Assembly (NCBI RefSeq): GCF_000516985.1
Contig: NW_006917092.1
Span: forward strand, 5,893,888-5,957,887
DNA from: Pestalotiopsis fici W106-1
Lineage: Eukaryota; Ascomycota; Sordariomycetes; Amphisphaeriales; Sporocadaceae
Direction: 5' to 3'
Length of the DNA stretch: 64,000 bases
The position numbers and the translations under genes are program-made. Shown piece after piece: positions 33,886 to 46,200 of the stretch (within the stretch, counting starts at the first letter, position 1; every line of letters starts with the position of its first letter). Under the pieces are notes generated by a model. It was not told the DNA's origin, made no database searches, and was given only the letters and a program-made list of their open reading frames with translations.

Positions 33886-36039
33886 GGTGATTTGTGCGAT
33901 CGAAGTTTGCTCGGTTGATGGAGGGGTTCGCTGGTTGCGGGGTGAACGTCGAGGGGCGTCAGTAGGCGAGAAGGGCGATTGATTCTGGAGAACCCTGGTT
34001 CCACGAAAGGCGGAATATAGTTGATGACAGAGAAGTTCCCTTGAGTCCGGCTACCTGCGATGGGTCCTTATGTGTTGATGGCTCTATGGATGCCGTATCT
34101 GAAAAAGTCGAGCCAGATAGACTACACGAGACCTGGCGCAAGAAAATGGAAAAGAGTCACAGATGCACTAGAATGGCGGGGTCATCATAGCAGGATAATT
34201 TGCAATTGGTTGGCTAGCGTTGGGCGTACCTGGCAAGTTTTGGCCCCACTGCCGCCTATGACATGCGCAGTGGGGCCTGTGGCTGCTAGAGAAGACGAGC
34301 CAACCAGAACACCATGATTTCTTTGCCTGCTTCTAGAAAGCATGCTGTTATTAGGGGTCTGCAATGCCAAACCCCGTGTGTACATGTGAACATGCCTTGC
34401 ATGACCTTGTGCAAAATTCACATTCCCGAATGAGATATCTGCAGGACAAATCATACAGCTATCCTTTCGAAATCATGGTGTAACCGTATTGATGAAAATA
34501 AATACATTTTTGGAGCTCTTCTGCTGTAGAAGTTGGACAGCATCCAGTAGCCTGGAGGTACCCGACCCGACGTCAGGCTTCATGCTGCTTATCGATAGCA
34601 GGAAAAATATTGCTCCCTTCCAGGCCGTAGGCTAAAGTGGGGCCTTGGCACCCACCGCGTTTGCCAATATCTTTCAGCAACGCGATTTTGGCATCTTGGA
34701 CTTTCTCTTTCCTTTCTTCCTCATCATAAAACAAAGACAATCCTTCATATTCACTCTGGCTTTCGTCTATTCAATGGCAGGTCTTGGAGGGGAAATTGGA
34801 GGAGAGAGGAAGCTATTTATTGATCGATCACTTACCCTCTGGTCTGTTTGCGGTCCTGCCGCCGTTGGATCCCAGAGAAATTTTTTGTTCGAGACATGCC
34901 AAATTTGATAACATGATGCGTGTGGTGATGATTTGCTCGATATGACTCGACTCCCCAATTGACGGGATGCACTCACATGCTACATCAGTTACTGCATTAT
35001 CTCTATGTAGGCTCTTTCGCGTAAGGATTCCTAGTGACTCATGCCTCTTTAACGTATTGGCTGTTTCCTCGAGTATCGCGCATTCTTGCGTGATACACTG
35101 AGGGATGCATGCCACACATTATCTACGCATGCTGCGCACTTGGTCTGAGAAAGTCCCATCAGGTTATTAAAGATGCACTGTCAATTGTGCTGGAGCTCTC
35201 GCATTTGAAAATTTATTGTTGCAACGGGTCGCATGATGAAACTGTAGAAACTGTCAATAAATACGACCATGCATGGGAAGCCAGGCAAACTAGAGCGTGA
35301 GGCAAGGAACTCAAGCTTTGAAGGTGGCTGGCTGAGGTACGACCCACATATGAAAGTATTTGTACCTAGTGGAAGCCTTCCCCCGTCTTCCTTCCGGGGT
35401 TGAGGAGGCAGTATTGCTAGTTAGGGAAATGAATGCTGAGCATACCTTTTGATAGCTTCTATGCGTTTTCCGTTTCTTTATCAACAAAATAAAGACCAGA
35501 TAGATTGGAATTCGCAATTCTTCAATTCTTAGAGTTGAAATTGAAGAGGGTTTCTCGTAATCAATGAGACCGACAAAAAAGACAGCCGCGCTCAGCAAAC
35601 CGCATATGTTTCTCAGCTTCAGAAATGCGCATGCACCTAGGTCTTGGGCTGCCCTTTCTGTTCATCTAAAGTGGCCATGCAGGCAGAATCGAGAGAGGCT
35701 GATTGATCGAGAGAGGCTGATTGATGAAAATGGCAGATCATTAGTCTACCTAGTATGGTTAGTACCCAATCCTGGCCAGGTGCCTCGGGCGCAGCTTCTC
35801 ATATAGGCGCAATTGTATTGATGCAAGCTGAAGATATTTCGTCCAACATGAATTACCCCGCCCTGTTGTACAGTAATGTTGTGACCCAGCTGGTCCGGCC
35901 CTGGTGGTTTCTCGCAACTACAGCAAAGTTGATTCTTCGGGCTACCTAACTACCTTACTAGTTTTTCTTTCTTTCTTCAATACTCTTATGTCTGCCTCCT
36001 CGCGAGTCCACAGGCTCTAATTGCTAATACTTGGTCACC
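33886..36039. other. Intergenic boundary between conserved block and accessory island
   Basis: About 2.15 kb with no convincing gene. An 18-base tandem duplication lies at 35690-35725. Sequence becomes AT-richer toward 35,000. This marks the left edge of the accessory island. Confidence 0.5.
35690..35725 (+). repeat. 18-bp perfect tandem duplication
   Basis: The unit CGAGAGAGGCTGATTGAT is present twice without mismatch. Confidence 0.95.
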
Positions 36040-38638
36040 ATGGAAAGGCCTTATGTCTATCAGGCTTTGGCGCTTCCACACAACGTCCGACTCCTCCGCC
36101 TCTCACCGAATGCGGAGGATAGTGCGCCCCTTTACGGTCATCTAATTGAGTGTGACATAAAGGACTTCTACGGCCAACCCGACTCGTTCGAGGCTCTGTC
36201 GTATGTATGGGGTGCTCCAGAGTCATACTACTCGATCTCATTAGACGGGTTCGATCTCCCCATCACTACCAATCTTTACGTAGCACTTAAAAATCTTCGA
36301 CATCGACACAGGGATCGACTATTATGGGTGGATGCGATGTGCATAAATCAGACAGATGATCGAGAAAAAGAACGTCAGATTGGATTAATGTACCAGATCT
36401 ATGCCTGCGCAAGTTGCGTCGTTGTTTGGCTTGGTGAGAATGAGGATGGGAGTGAGTATGTGTTTGAAGATCTGAGGACGATCAAACAAAAAATGCTCGC
36501 CAATGACAAGGAAGACAAACCTTCGGCGCAAAGGCTTGTCAAGTTCTTCCAACGAGCTTGGTTCCGCCGAGTCTGGGTAAGATTACTGGGCTGGTTCGCG
36601 AGCGGTTGTACAATATATCGCTAACTAATCCAGGTACTCCAAGAAGTTGGCGCTGCCCGGCAGATCCAGATTCGTTGTGGTCGCTCATTAATGGATGGTT
36701 ACGCTTTCAGTATGGCCGCGAATCGAGTCAATTTATGGCTTCAAACCCAGGACAGAGGCCAGTCGCAGGAGTTGCATGAAACGATCCAAGACGTGGCATA
36801 TCTCATCCAGGGGTCAATTTTTAGACCTCCGTATCACGGACCTGGTACGTTGCCTGAAGGCATGGGCCATTTCAAACAAATGATCGATTTATTCCACAGT
36901 CGCGAGGCAACCAAAATCCATGATAAAATATTCGCATTACTCGGCATGAGCTCGAATGACATGAGCACATCCGGGTTGCTCCCCGATTATACTATCCCTT
37001 TCAAACACTTGTTTGAGAGACTCGTCAAGTTTGTCATTTCTGATAGACTTTTGGTTGAGTGCCAACAAGATAGACCGCTTGCAGTCATCAAAGCCACCGG
37101 ATGGGTCATCGGGAAAATCAACAAAATCGAAATGCAATCTTTCAACACGCAAAGAGTAGCTATTCAATGGACAGATGTCAGAGACCGCCATGGCACTTTT
37201 CGGTCATCTCCCGTGTTTTCTTTTCCAAGGGAATATCGAAATGCGCCAAGCTTTTACAACCAACGATCCCAACTGGACTCTTCCAACGTCATCTAAACCC
37301 GTTCAGAAGGATGATCTCATCTGCCTTTTTGATGGAACGGCCACACCTACCATCATAAGACCATACGGAGACGTCTCGGTGATTGTGGTTGCAGCACCTC
37401 TACTATGCCACAACATGAAAAAGGTCAAACTTTCTACAAACGAGTGGATTAAACGTGGGGAGAGTGGCAGATTATCCAGTCGCCATTTTCTTCTCATTTG
37501 GGACTGGAATTATTCTTCCAAATCATACGCACATCTGAAGAACTATCAATCATGGTCTGCATTGAACAAGTGGGTTTCTAGGGACTCGAAATCCCCTACA
37601 GAGGAAGAACTCAATTCTTTAATTCAACGCTGTGATCATACTCTCCTGGCTTCAGATGGCAATGGAGACAGCCCACAAGTTCTTAAAGAGATATTGATGC
37701 ATTTCGAAACAGTGCTACGGATAGAGGATTCATACATCGCGGTTGACAGAAAGCTGACCGAGTTTCTGTTCGGCATTCTCAATTCATCTGCCCACACAGA
37801 ATTCCAATGTTCAAGCTGTACCTCTCTCCACGATATCACTTTCAGCCTACTTGTTTGGGCACTTGACGTGCCCCTAGGAAAAGTAGCGAGACGAATATAC
37901 GAGTTCCACAGAAGTCATACCATCAATTCATATTGTTCAGATACAATATTACGGTCAAAATTAGATGTTATTTATGGACGTGGTGATGTGGAAATGATTG
38001 AGTGGGTTATCGAAGAAGGAGCAGATGTGAACAGACCGGCGTTTGGGATTATGGCGAGAACAGCGCTTCAGGCTGCAGCCGAACAGGGTTACATGAACAA
38101 CGTCGAGTGCCTACTACGAGCAGGAGCAGATGTTAATGCACCACCAGTACGAACTCGGGGAAGGACCGCGCTTCAAGCTGCGGCCGAACAGGGTCACATA
38201 GCCATCACCGAGCGGCTACTACAAGCCAACGCACAAATCAATGCAGAACCAGCTGTTATTGGGGGGATCACGGCACTCGAAGCCGCAGTTATATCGGGTA
38301 ATGTGTCTCTCGTGGAGATACTGCTTGAGAGAGGAGCGTGGCCCAATACCAAAGATGTACATGGGAATACTCCACTTATCTTGGCGTCCAAAAAGGGTCA
38401 TACAGCTGTCGTAGAAGCGCTGTTGGCGAGCAATGCGGATATTGACGCAAGGAATCGACGTAGAGAAACAGCACTTTATTGGGCTCGGAAGAATGATCAT
38501 GTAGCTATTGTGGCAGCGCTCCGAGCTGCAAAGAGGAGTGTCAAGACAGGAAATGTCCTTGGAGGCATAGCACTCACTATGGTCTCGAAGGTATCAACAG
38601 CGGCACAGAGAAAACGGGCCGTCACTGATCTCGCTTGA
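36040..38638 (+). CDS. HET-domain protein with C-terminal ankyrin repeats; reading frame changes near 37,180-37,260
   Basis: Exon 1 is 36040-36576; a 57-base intron (donor GTAAGA, branch CTAAC) leads to exon 2 at 36634. The HET domain has FEALSYVWG (residues 50-58), LWVDAMCINQ and YACASCVVVWLG, all diagnostic of heterokaryon-incompatibility proteins. The exon-2 frame then stops at 37294-37296. The family-like segment with WTLPTSSKPVQKDDLICLF (from about 37270) and the following ankyrin repeats (about 37,960-38,540; ALQAAAEQGY, ALQAAAEQGH, PLILASKKGH, ALYWARKNDH) are in another frame, which ends at 38638. I found no GT-AG pair in the right phase between 37,156 and 37,260 that keeps the conserved parts. 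The gene is therefore either frameshifted, wrongly assembled here, or spliced with unusual signals. HET proteins trigger cell death after fusion with a non-self strain. Confidence 0.75.
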
Positions 38639-39154
38639 GAAAAGACCAGAAAGGCAGTGTAGTAGCTGAAAATCTTGCATTTGATTTGGCTTCCCGGCAC
38701 AGTGAATCACATAAACTTCAAGATTTGACCATAATGAGACAGGCTGAGATCCTTCTTTACTTTTCCAACATGTATTCATCTTGAACAGCCGGAAGCAATG
38801 ACCTGTACATGCTATCGATGGGAACACGATATAGCAACAAATTGTAGCGTTTGCAAAAGTGTTTTAATTACGAGTGGGTGGTCCATAGAGTTCAGGTTCA
38901 ATATTGCCATCCGAACTAGCGCTAATCTTGCCAATAAATGTAGAGTCTTTGAGCAGATTTCTCCTCTTCGTATGTTCAGAGGCTAGACAGTGAAGTTGCC
39001 GTTGCAGAATGCCTTCTCCTTGAGGAGCGCCGACGTAGCCAATACCAACCGCGCATCACCTGCTCGTGTATAGTAGATAGTTCTTCAGCGCCTTTCTTTT
39101 GTGTATCGTAGAATCAACTCAGACATCTTTCAAACAATGCTCCAATCATATCTT
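38639..39154. other. Intergenic in accessory island
   Basis: About 515 bases. A minus-strand frame in 38,998-39,075 ends LLKEKAFCNGNFTV and could be a decayed C-terminal piece of the adjacent dehydrogenase, but this is weak. Confidence 0.35.
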
Positions 39155-39962
39155 CTACCTACTGGGTAAAACATACTTTAGGCGCCGTTGAAGTTCACCA
39201 CTGAGAAAACAGAAATGTGAGCTACTTGATTCAAGAGAGCTCTTAATAATATCGGCTTACATCATCATCACCTCGCACAACTTGGCAGCGCCATAACGTC
39301 GATGACCGCTCATCCACGATTGATCCTCTTGTGGGGAGCTCCAAGTACCCTTGGCGATTGACTCGGTATTGTCGTGATAGATGGTTTTGTACTTGTCATC
39401 TTCAAACTGCCTGCTTGCTTTGTTCTGAGGATCGTACGGGCTATTTTTAGTATCAAATGAGCATGGGTATCTGGAAGAAGTGATACATGCAAACTTACTC
39501 GTGAGACCAACTGCCTAGCACGACGATTCTGCCTGCCTGACGATCTAGGCTCTGCAAAAGCATTATGGTCATCAGCCAGTGGCCCAGGTAATTGGCAACA
39601 AAGGTTGTATCGAGGCCGTCTTTGGTGAACGTCTGCTGTGCCATCTCGGTGTAGCCCGCATTGAGAATAAGGGCACGGATGGGAGGAATCTCGGCCGCAG
39701 TAATCCTTGCATTGATTCTCACGACGGTCTCGCGAACTTGATCGAGGTCTGACAAGTCCATAGGTACTATGTCATGGGTATGAGATGAATTTGTCTCCTT
39801 GAGAGCTGAGCGCAAGGCTCTGGCTGATGAGGCATTACGGACCACGTAGATGGCATGGTAGCTTTCCAGTCCAGTTGTGGCCACTATCCTGGCAGCGATA
39901 GCACTGCCAAGACCGCCATTTGCACCTGTGAGAACAATGGTCCCTTCCAAAGCTGACGACAT
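39155..39962 (-). pseudogene. Short-chain dehydrogenase/reductase, truncated
   Basis: Exons 39962-39499, 39440-39261 and 39200-39155 join in phase. The N-terminus has the NAD(P)-binding TGANGGLGSAIA motif, then MDLSDLDQV and ALILNAGY, the SDR equivalent of NNAG. Exon 2 has the catalytic-type pattern with SGHRRYGAAKLCEVMM (YxxxK). After GELQRRLK in exon 3 the frame meets a stop, giving 229 residues. Related fungal enzymes run to about 320-340 and continue with a PG-containing segment that is missing here. I judge it a truncated pseudogene, although an undetected exon could rescue it. It lies directly downstream of a broken FAD oxidase on the same strand, possibly the remains of a former metabolic gene pair. 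Confidence 0.6.
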
Positions 39963-40502
39963 TTTCGGATGATGATGATGTCTGTGTCTTGTATTCTTTG
40001 TTGCCTCTGTCTCTGGGGGGGGGTTTTTTTTTTTCAAAGCCAAGCAAGTAATAGCGACAAATCTTGAGTGGGCTTTGGGATGATGGGGTGTTCCCGCTAC
40101 GTACGGGGTATTTACAGCTGCTTGACCAACAGCGTAGTACTGAACCAACAGTACCTGCATGGTAATAAACCAACTGCAGCATAACGTTGCTGAAACTAGC
40201 CTGTATCAATTTTTCCCTGATTCTTTATTATTGTTGCCCAATCTTTTCTTGCTATTTTGTTATTCTATTCTCTTAATTCATTTTGGTAAGACCCTTTAAA
40301 AAGTTCACAAAGACTCCCAGCCACTGCGATCTTAGTGTGCACGATCCTTGAGTGTTACCTATGGATTTAAAGCCTGGCTGTTATTGTCAGCAGGCCTATT
40401 CCATTGCGACTCGCGTAATGGAAGGTCTAGAAGCCTTTACTTTTTCTGGGATATACCCGACGCTTCAAACCTCTAGGGCCACACATATATTGCAACGGCT
40501 TC
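39963..40502. other. Intergenic in accessory island
   Basis: About 540 bases with a G-then-T run at 40015-40034 just upstream of the dehydrogenase start. No gene is seen. Confidence 0.5.
40015..40034 (+). repeat. G9-T11 homopolymer junction
   Basis: Nine G followed by eleven T, about 55 bases upstream of the dehydrogenase start codon. Confidence 0.95.
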
Positions 40503-42123
40503 TTAGACGGAACTATGAATCTTGAATCCTCCTGGCACGTTGTATGTGAAAATACCGTAAGGATCAACCCTTTTGCGCACATCTTCCAAGTCTTTTACGC
40601 TTGCTTCACCAAAGCTCGCAATAGGGTTTTGCCAGGATGCGGCATAATTCAAATAAACCCACGGGTCGAATGCATCTTGCTTGCGCGCTTCCTCCTGTAG
40701 GCTAGATACGAGATTTCGAGCAACCTCTTCTATCTTTTCTTGATCGGAAACATGGGTGAAACTGGCCGTAAGCAGCATGACAACCAAAGATTTTGTTCTT
40801 CCGGAAAGCCCAAATGAGTTTGCATCTGGGCCTTTTGCGTATATGGCTGGGGGTAGCGGGTCCAGTGAAATGGCCCAAGTGAGACCGGAAACGCTTTTGA
40901 CGTCGGTAAGACCCTTTTGCCACAGGTTATACGTAGCGTTCAGCATCGATGGTTTTGACTCGAACGTCACAGTCGCCCACACTTGGCTGGATTAAATGTC
41001 AGTGAGCCAATAGATTTTGTGCGTCAACACCGGAATCCAAGGAGAATAAATACCATAATCCTTTTGCCTGCGCGCCGCCAGCGTCCCTTGCAAGTTCCCC
41101 CATTGTGGCTAAACGCATGGTACTGTAATATCTCGACAGACTCATAACCGGCTCAAAGACAGGCGGGTTGACCACAGGCTTGGTATACTCGATTTCATTC
41201 ACAATGAGGCTGACCGGTACCATGTCCATCACAGCCGTGTAAGCATAAATTAATATTTGTGATGCGTACTCGTCGTACGATTCGGCCGAGTTGAGCTTTA
41301 CGAACACATCAATCTGCCCTTCTAGTGTCGAGGTAGGGTGGTAGGTCATACCGCCCCATATCTGGCCTTGATCAAACGTATCGAATTCGATGCGTGTCAC
41401 GATTCCAAGATTGTTGGCGCCGCCACGAAGAGCGACGAGAAGAGCCGGATCATTTTCGCGCGTACGATTGATCCATTAGCGACAACAGTTTCAAAGTCGG
41501 ATGCCGAATCGTACGTGAAACCATAGCGTGGTGAGTAGTAGGAGATGCCGCCGCCAAGTGTCAAGCCTCCTACGCCGACGCCGGCCGCTCGACCGCCGTT
41601 GATACTGAGCCCAAGAGGATCGAGTGTATCGTATACAGCATCCCAAGTGGCGCCAGTTCCGACAGAGGTCGAAGTTCTTCCCTCGTTGACGTTGATGCTA
41701 TTGAGTGCCCGAAGATCTATCGTGACTCCGCCGTCTATATTCGAGGCTCCTTTAAAACCAAGATGTCCGCCAGAACGTATTGCGAACTGACAAACCGACT
41801 TTTCGTGCGCTTCGAGAGTGTTGGCTGTCGTTATTAATACCTGAAGAACATCCGATACTTCTTGTGCCGTCTGGGGAGAAACAATGCATAGAGGTGTAGC
41901 ACTCGAAGAAGCAAGGGAGTAGTACGATGATAAAGATGATGTGTATATTGTATGGCCCGGCAAAAATACTATACTGCCGACCGTGGAGAGGAGGGCCAAG
42001 CACTTCAAGCGCTGTCAGCATGACCGTCGACAGCGAGTAACAGAAATCACTTACACGAGCCCCACTAAGGCTCGGCTCAGCGGTCATGTTTGCCGAGGAA
42101 AACCAATCGAAAATTTGGGCCAT
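40503..42123 (-). pseudogene. FAD-linked oxidase (berberine-bridge type) broken by one frameshift
   Basis: Exons are 42123-42055, 42011-41054 and 40986-40503. The FAD-binding PCMH-type fold shows FAIRSGGHLGFKGASN, VGTGATWDAVYDTL and VGGLTLGGGISYYSPRYGF. The C-terminus has WVYLNYAASWQNP and VDPYGIFTYNVPGGFK, the usual BBE-like ending. Around 41,460 the frame reads IVRAKMIRLF and soon stops. The +1 frame instead reads ENDPALLVALRGGANNLGIV, exactly what the family requires. The exon lengths sum to two more than a multiple of three, so one base is missing in a CGCGCG stretch. I found no intron that repairs this. The start may be 42123 or the in-frame ATG at 42141. These enzymes oxidise secondary metabolites or sugars; the substrate is unknown. 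Confidence 0.8.
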
Positions 42124-42587
42124 GTTTACTGATAGGCGCAATGTCTACGCGAGAAGGTACAGAGTACTGCGCTTCATAAATTAGAAGGAATAAAAGATTC
42201 AAAAAAAAAAAAAAAATTTAGATGAAAAAGAGGCCGAACATTGTCTCGAAATATTGTGGCATTGTACAATGTGACTTTCTACCGGATATTAATTATTTCA
42301 AATCGACGACTGCAACCTGCATATTCTAAACTGCACAAGACTGAATTTCGAGCCGCTACCTGACAAACAGCCGAAAGCTGACACCAATATTTAAGGCAAC
42401 TGACCCGGTTGAATTATGGGGCGATTACTCCTCGCCTCATATGCAGGTTGGCTGTTGGTCGTTGTGCAAGATTGCCCATTACTGGGGTATGGAGCCCTGC
42501 ACAGATATCATGAGACGGCGCGTGATCCTGTTTCCCAACTCTCGGTACCTCAGGGTACGACAGCATATCAGAAAGCCATCGAATTTC
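42124..42587. other. Intergenic in accessory island
   Basis: About 460 bases containing a 16-A run (42201-42216). I see no gene. Confidence 0.5.
42201..42216 (+). repeat. Poly-A run (16 A)
   Basis: Sixteen A upstream of the broken FAD-oxidase gene. Confidence 0.95.
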
Positions 42588-43088
42588 CTATGACAAATAT
42601 ACAAAGTGGGATAATAGTACATTTATGAATGACCAGTGAGCCGGCAATATGACTTTGTTCAATCTTGAGGATAAGCGCGTACTCATCATCCGTTTTGTAA
42701 TTCTTGCTCCTCTGCGGAATAGCCAGTCCCAATTCGGAGACGATATATTAACACGATACCAGTACAATACCTCAACAAATGTCTGTCCAAACCAGTCAAC
42801 AGCATTTAGGTTTGCCCCTTTCGACTGTAAAACTCCATCAGATTCAGCCTGGGTGAGAGCTCGGTATTTGTAAATTGAGAAACCGTGTGTAACAGAGGCC
42901 AGTAGAGTGGTGGCAATTGAGAATTTGAGATAGCGAGATTTCGCGTCAGCTCCATGGTTTGACAAGAGCTTGATGACATCGGTTTCTTGGGCTGAAGACT
43001 TTGATTCGGAAAAAATGACTATGCTTTTAATTATTATCTTCCCTTCGAACCTCGCAATTATATTCGCACCGACAGTAAGAAACGACAA
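42588..43088 (-). pseudogene. Possible decayed ankyrin-repeat fragment
   Basis: A 166-codon minus-strand frame contains DVIKLLSNHGADAKSRYLK and VLQSKGANLNAVDWFGQT, which resemble the second helix and loop of ankyrin repeats. The rest is irregular. It lies just downstream of, and on the same strand as, the Clr5-ankyrin gene, whose own stop is intact at 43215. It may be a relic of a longer or duplicated ankyrin gene. Evidence is limited to these two repeat-like segments. Confidence 0.3.
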
Positions 43089-43214
43089 GAACGCCGGAAA
43101 TGAGGTATCAAAATTCTGTTATTTGACCGTGACGCCAAAATGCCATGAATGCAAACGCCGAGCGACAAAAACACTACTTGAACACCTCGCTCCCATGCTG
43201 AGTCCCGGCCTCCC

Positions 43215-46200
43215 TCATTCCATATCAATAATCATACCGTCCTCCAGGAGAAGCCCTTGAACAATGTTATCCAGTTCCCTGTCCTGGGGACCATATGGAA
43301 CAAGAGGCCAGTCGAATGATTCTGTGATCCGTCCATGTTCAATGATGTCGGGTTCAAGTTCCAATATCAACAATTCGTCGGTCAGAGGACCTACTTCCTG
43401 ATCCTCAAGTTGTTCAGTAATTGCCACCAGACCTATAGGATCAGAGATAATGCATTCATCATCACTGGAGGGGCTTGATGGTGTTTTTGACTCCACTGGG
43501 CAAAGTTCACACGGCTCCAGAGACGGATCGTCATATAAAAAGCGAGCACAGTTATCAGCATGACCGTACTGTGCTGCGCGTGGCGTTTTCGAAATGTCCT
43601 GATCCTGTTTAGTCCAACCGCCACGTTCCTTGAGAAGCTTCGCCAACGCATAATGGCATCTTTCGGTAGCGTATCTTACCGCCCTTATGAAATGTATTCT
43701 CCTTCGCCCATAAATATCCACACCAGCTGTGAGTAATAACTCGACAGCATCTATCATTCCCAGATTCGCTGCCAGTTGCAGGGGTCCGGCGCTCGTTCCT
43801 GGTGAATTAAGGTCGGCGCCCCTTTGAAGCAAAAAGGTCATCGCTCTAAGGTCTCCTCGTATTGTAGCAAAGGAAAGTGCTGCACACTCCAAAGTGTTGA
43901 TGTCAGCACCTTTATCTAGTAGTAGTGATGCAATTGCCAGGTTCCCCCTTATGATCGCAAGGGTGAACGCATCATAATCAGGCCTTTCGGGGTCTTGCCC
44001 TTTGGGATTCGCTCCTGCTTTTAGAAAGAGCTCAACGAGTTCAAGCCTGTCAGAACGAACAGCCCACTCCAGTGGACTAGATCGGTCATTCGTTGAAGGG
44101 GCACCGTAATCCCAATGCCAAAACTCCAGTGAAGTTAAGTTGTTGAGATGTTCTTGGACGATCTTGGTATCGGCGTTGTGTTTGAGCGTCACTGTAAGAA
44201 GGCGTTCGTTCCACTCTTGATCTTTAATGAGAGGGATTCGTGAACTGTAGGCGGTTAAGATCATATCTCGGGTTTCTTGGCAGATGTCGGATGACTCATA
44301 GCCATTTCTGACAAGTAATGCGTCAGGGAGGTGCCCACGATTAAGCATCGTTCTTACAAGTGATCCTTGCCCCATAAGTGCAGCAACCAACACCGGTGAA
44401 AAACGTCGATAGCACTTGAGTCCCCTTGTGCAATCGGTCTTGTAGAGATCCCCAATGCCAATGCTGTGGTTATCGTAGTCGAGTGGGTACACATGTTCTT
44501 TAATTTCACCAATTCCTCGTCGCCATTCGCCTAATCTGGGACAATAGCAGTAGATAGACAAAGCGGAACTCAATCCAAATTGATCGCTGATCAAGATGTT
44601 GACCAGTACTGAGTCCTCCATTCGAATGGAAAGAGCGAGTGCGCTGGCCTCGTAATCGTCGATGGGTCCAGGTGGTCGGGTCGTCACTAGGTAATCGACA
44701 GTGTGGTAGTCGTGTGTCTTGGCAGCCCTGCTGGCTGCGAGCAACATTGCTCTAGAGCTATAAGCCCCTCGGCAAATAAAGTAGTATCGAATCAAATCAA
44801 GGTTTCCAGTGCAGCAGGCCGCTTCTAGGACGTTCTCTCCTCCTTTGTTGGTTGCAAGTACATCGAATTTCGGCAAGAGAAAATGCACGACCTCTCGGTC
44901 ATCACTTCGCACTGCATCGACAAGCTCGTGGCCGTGTAGAATGGCGCCAGCGTCGATGAGCTTGCCGATAAGCGCCATTCCTCTACAATATCTGATAGCG
45001 ACATCAATGGCACGTTGCCCGTCCCATAACTCGTCGACATTATTGCATCTCTCCAGTACTCGAGATACTAAATTATGAGGCCCGCTTCGTACTGCACATA
45101 CGAGATGAATTCCAGCCACATCGGCCCCAATAGCCAACAAAACTTCTATGGCGTCTTTATGATCCATCCAAACGGCGCACCCCATGGGAGTTGACGCAAG
45201 TGGCGGCGGTTGACCTTTTGCGAGGTCGTATTCTTTGCGGTCCCACAATCTGAACTGCAAGGCCAGACCAGAGTTGACATCAAACCCTTCGGAGTCCAGA
45301 AAATTGATCAGAGGAATATTGCCATGTAGTGCTGCTGCCTGGAAAAGCGACAGAGATAAGTTTTGAAGTTCTCTTCGCACAGTGCTGTGGTCTATCAAGA
45401 GTCGTGCAATCCGGCAGTCCATATTCCACGCTGTCGCCAAAATCATTTCGTTGGACAAGCTAATTTTGTCGTGAAAATGAGCTTGAAGATGAGCCAGTAG
45501 TCGTTTCACCAGGTGTTCTTCGCCCGCCACGCAAGCAGTGACAAGAGCCCACTCCAATATTTTATTCCCGCCCTCTTGACTCGAGACTGAATGAATGAGC
45601 ATGTCCGTGATTGTGCTATTATTGACCACCATGGATATTTGCAAAGCTGACACTGAGTCGATTGTTCTGTCTGTTTCTGGAAACATGAATTTGTAATCTT
45701 CAGTCAGAAACAAGTCATGTATCATCCCTGTTTCGGAATACCGCGTCGCCGGCTTGATGACATCCGTAGCTCCAGACTGCAAGAGAAATCTGACGAGATC
45801 TTTGTTCTCGGATAATACTGCCCCCATCAGAGGGGAAAGCCACCCATCCGTACATATATCAACCAGTGCGCCAAAGTGAATTAGGAGATCAGCGAATCGT
45901 AATACATCGGCAGCATCAGCCTTTGTGTTCGAGCACAGAATCTCAAGAGGCGCAGGATTTCCGATGTTTGGTTTTGCCCCAGCCTTGAGCAAAACGGTAG
46001 CCAATTTGACATCGCAGACTGAAGCCGCCCACTGCAAGGGCGTTGATGTGCTGATATGGATATCCAAGCTTAAGTGGAGTTTACCATTGGATTGGAGAAC
46101 CTTTTGTGATATTTTGAGGTTCAAAAGGTCGTTTGCATCTTTTGTGGCGTCCAAAAGTGTGGAAACCAGGGCCGTATCACCGTATCTGACCGCATCCTCA

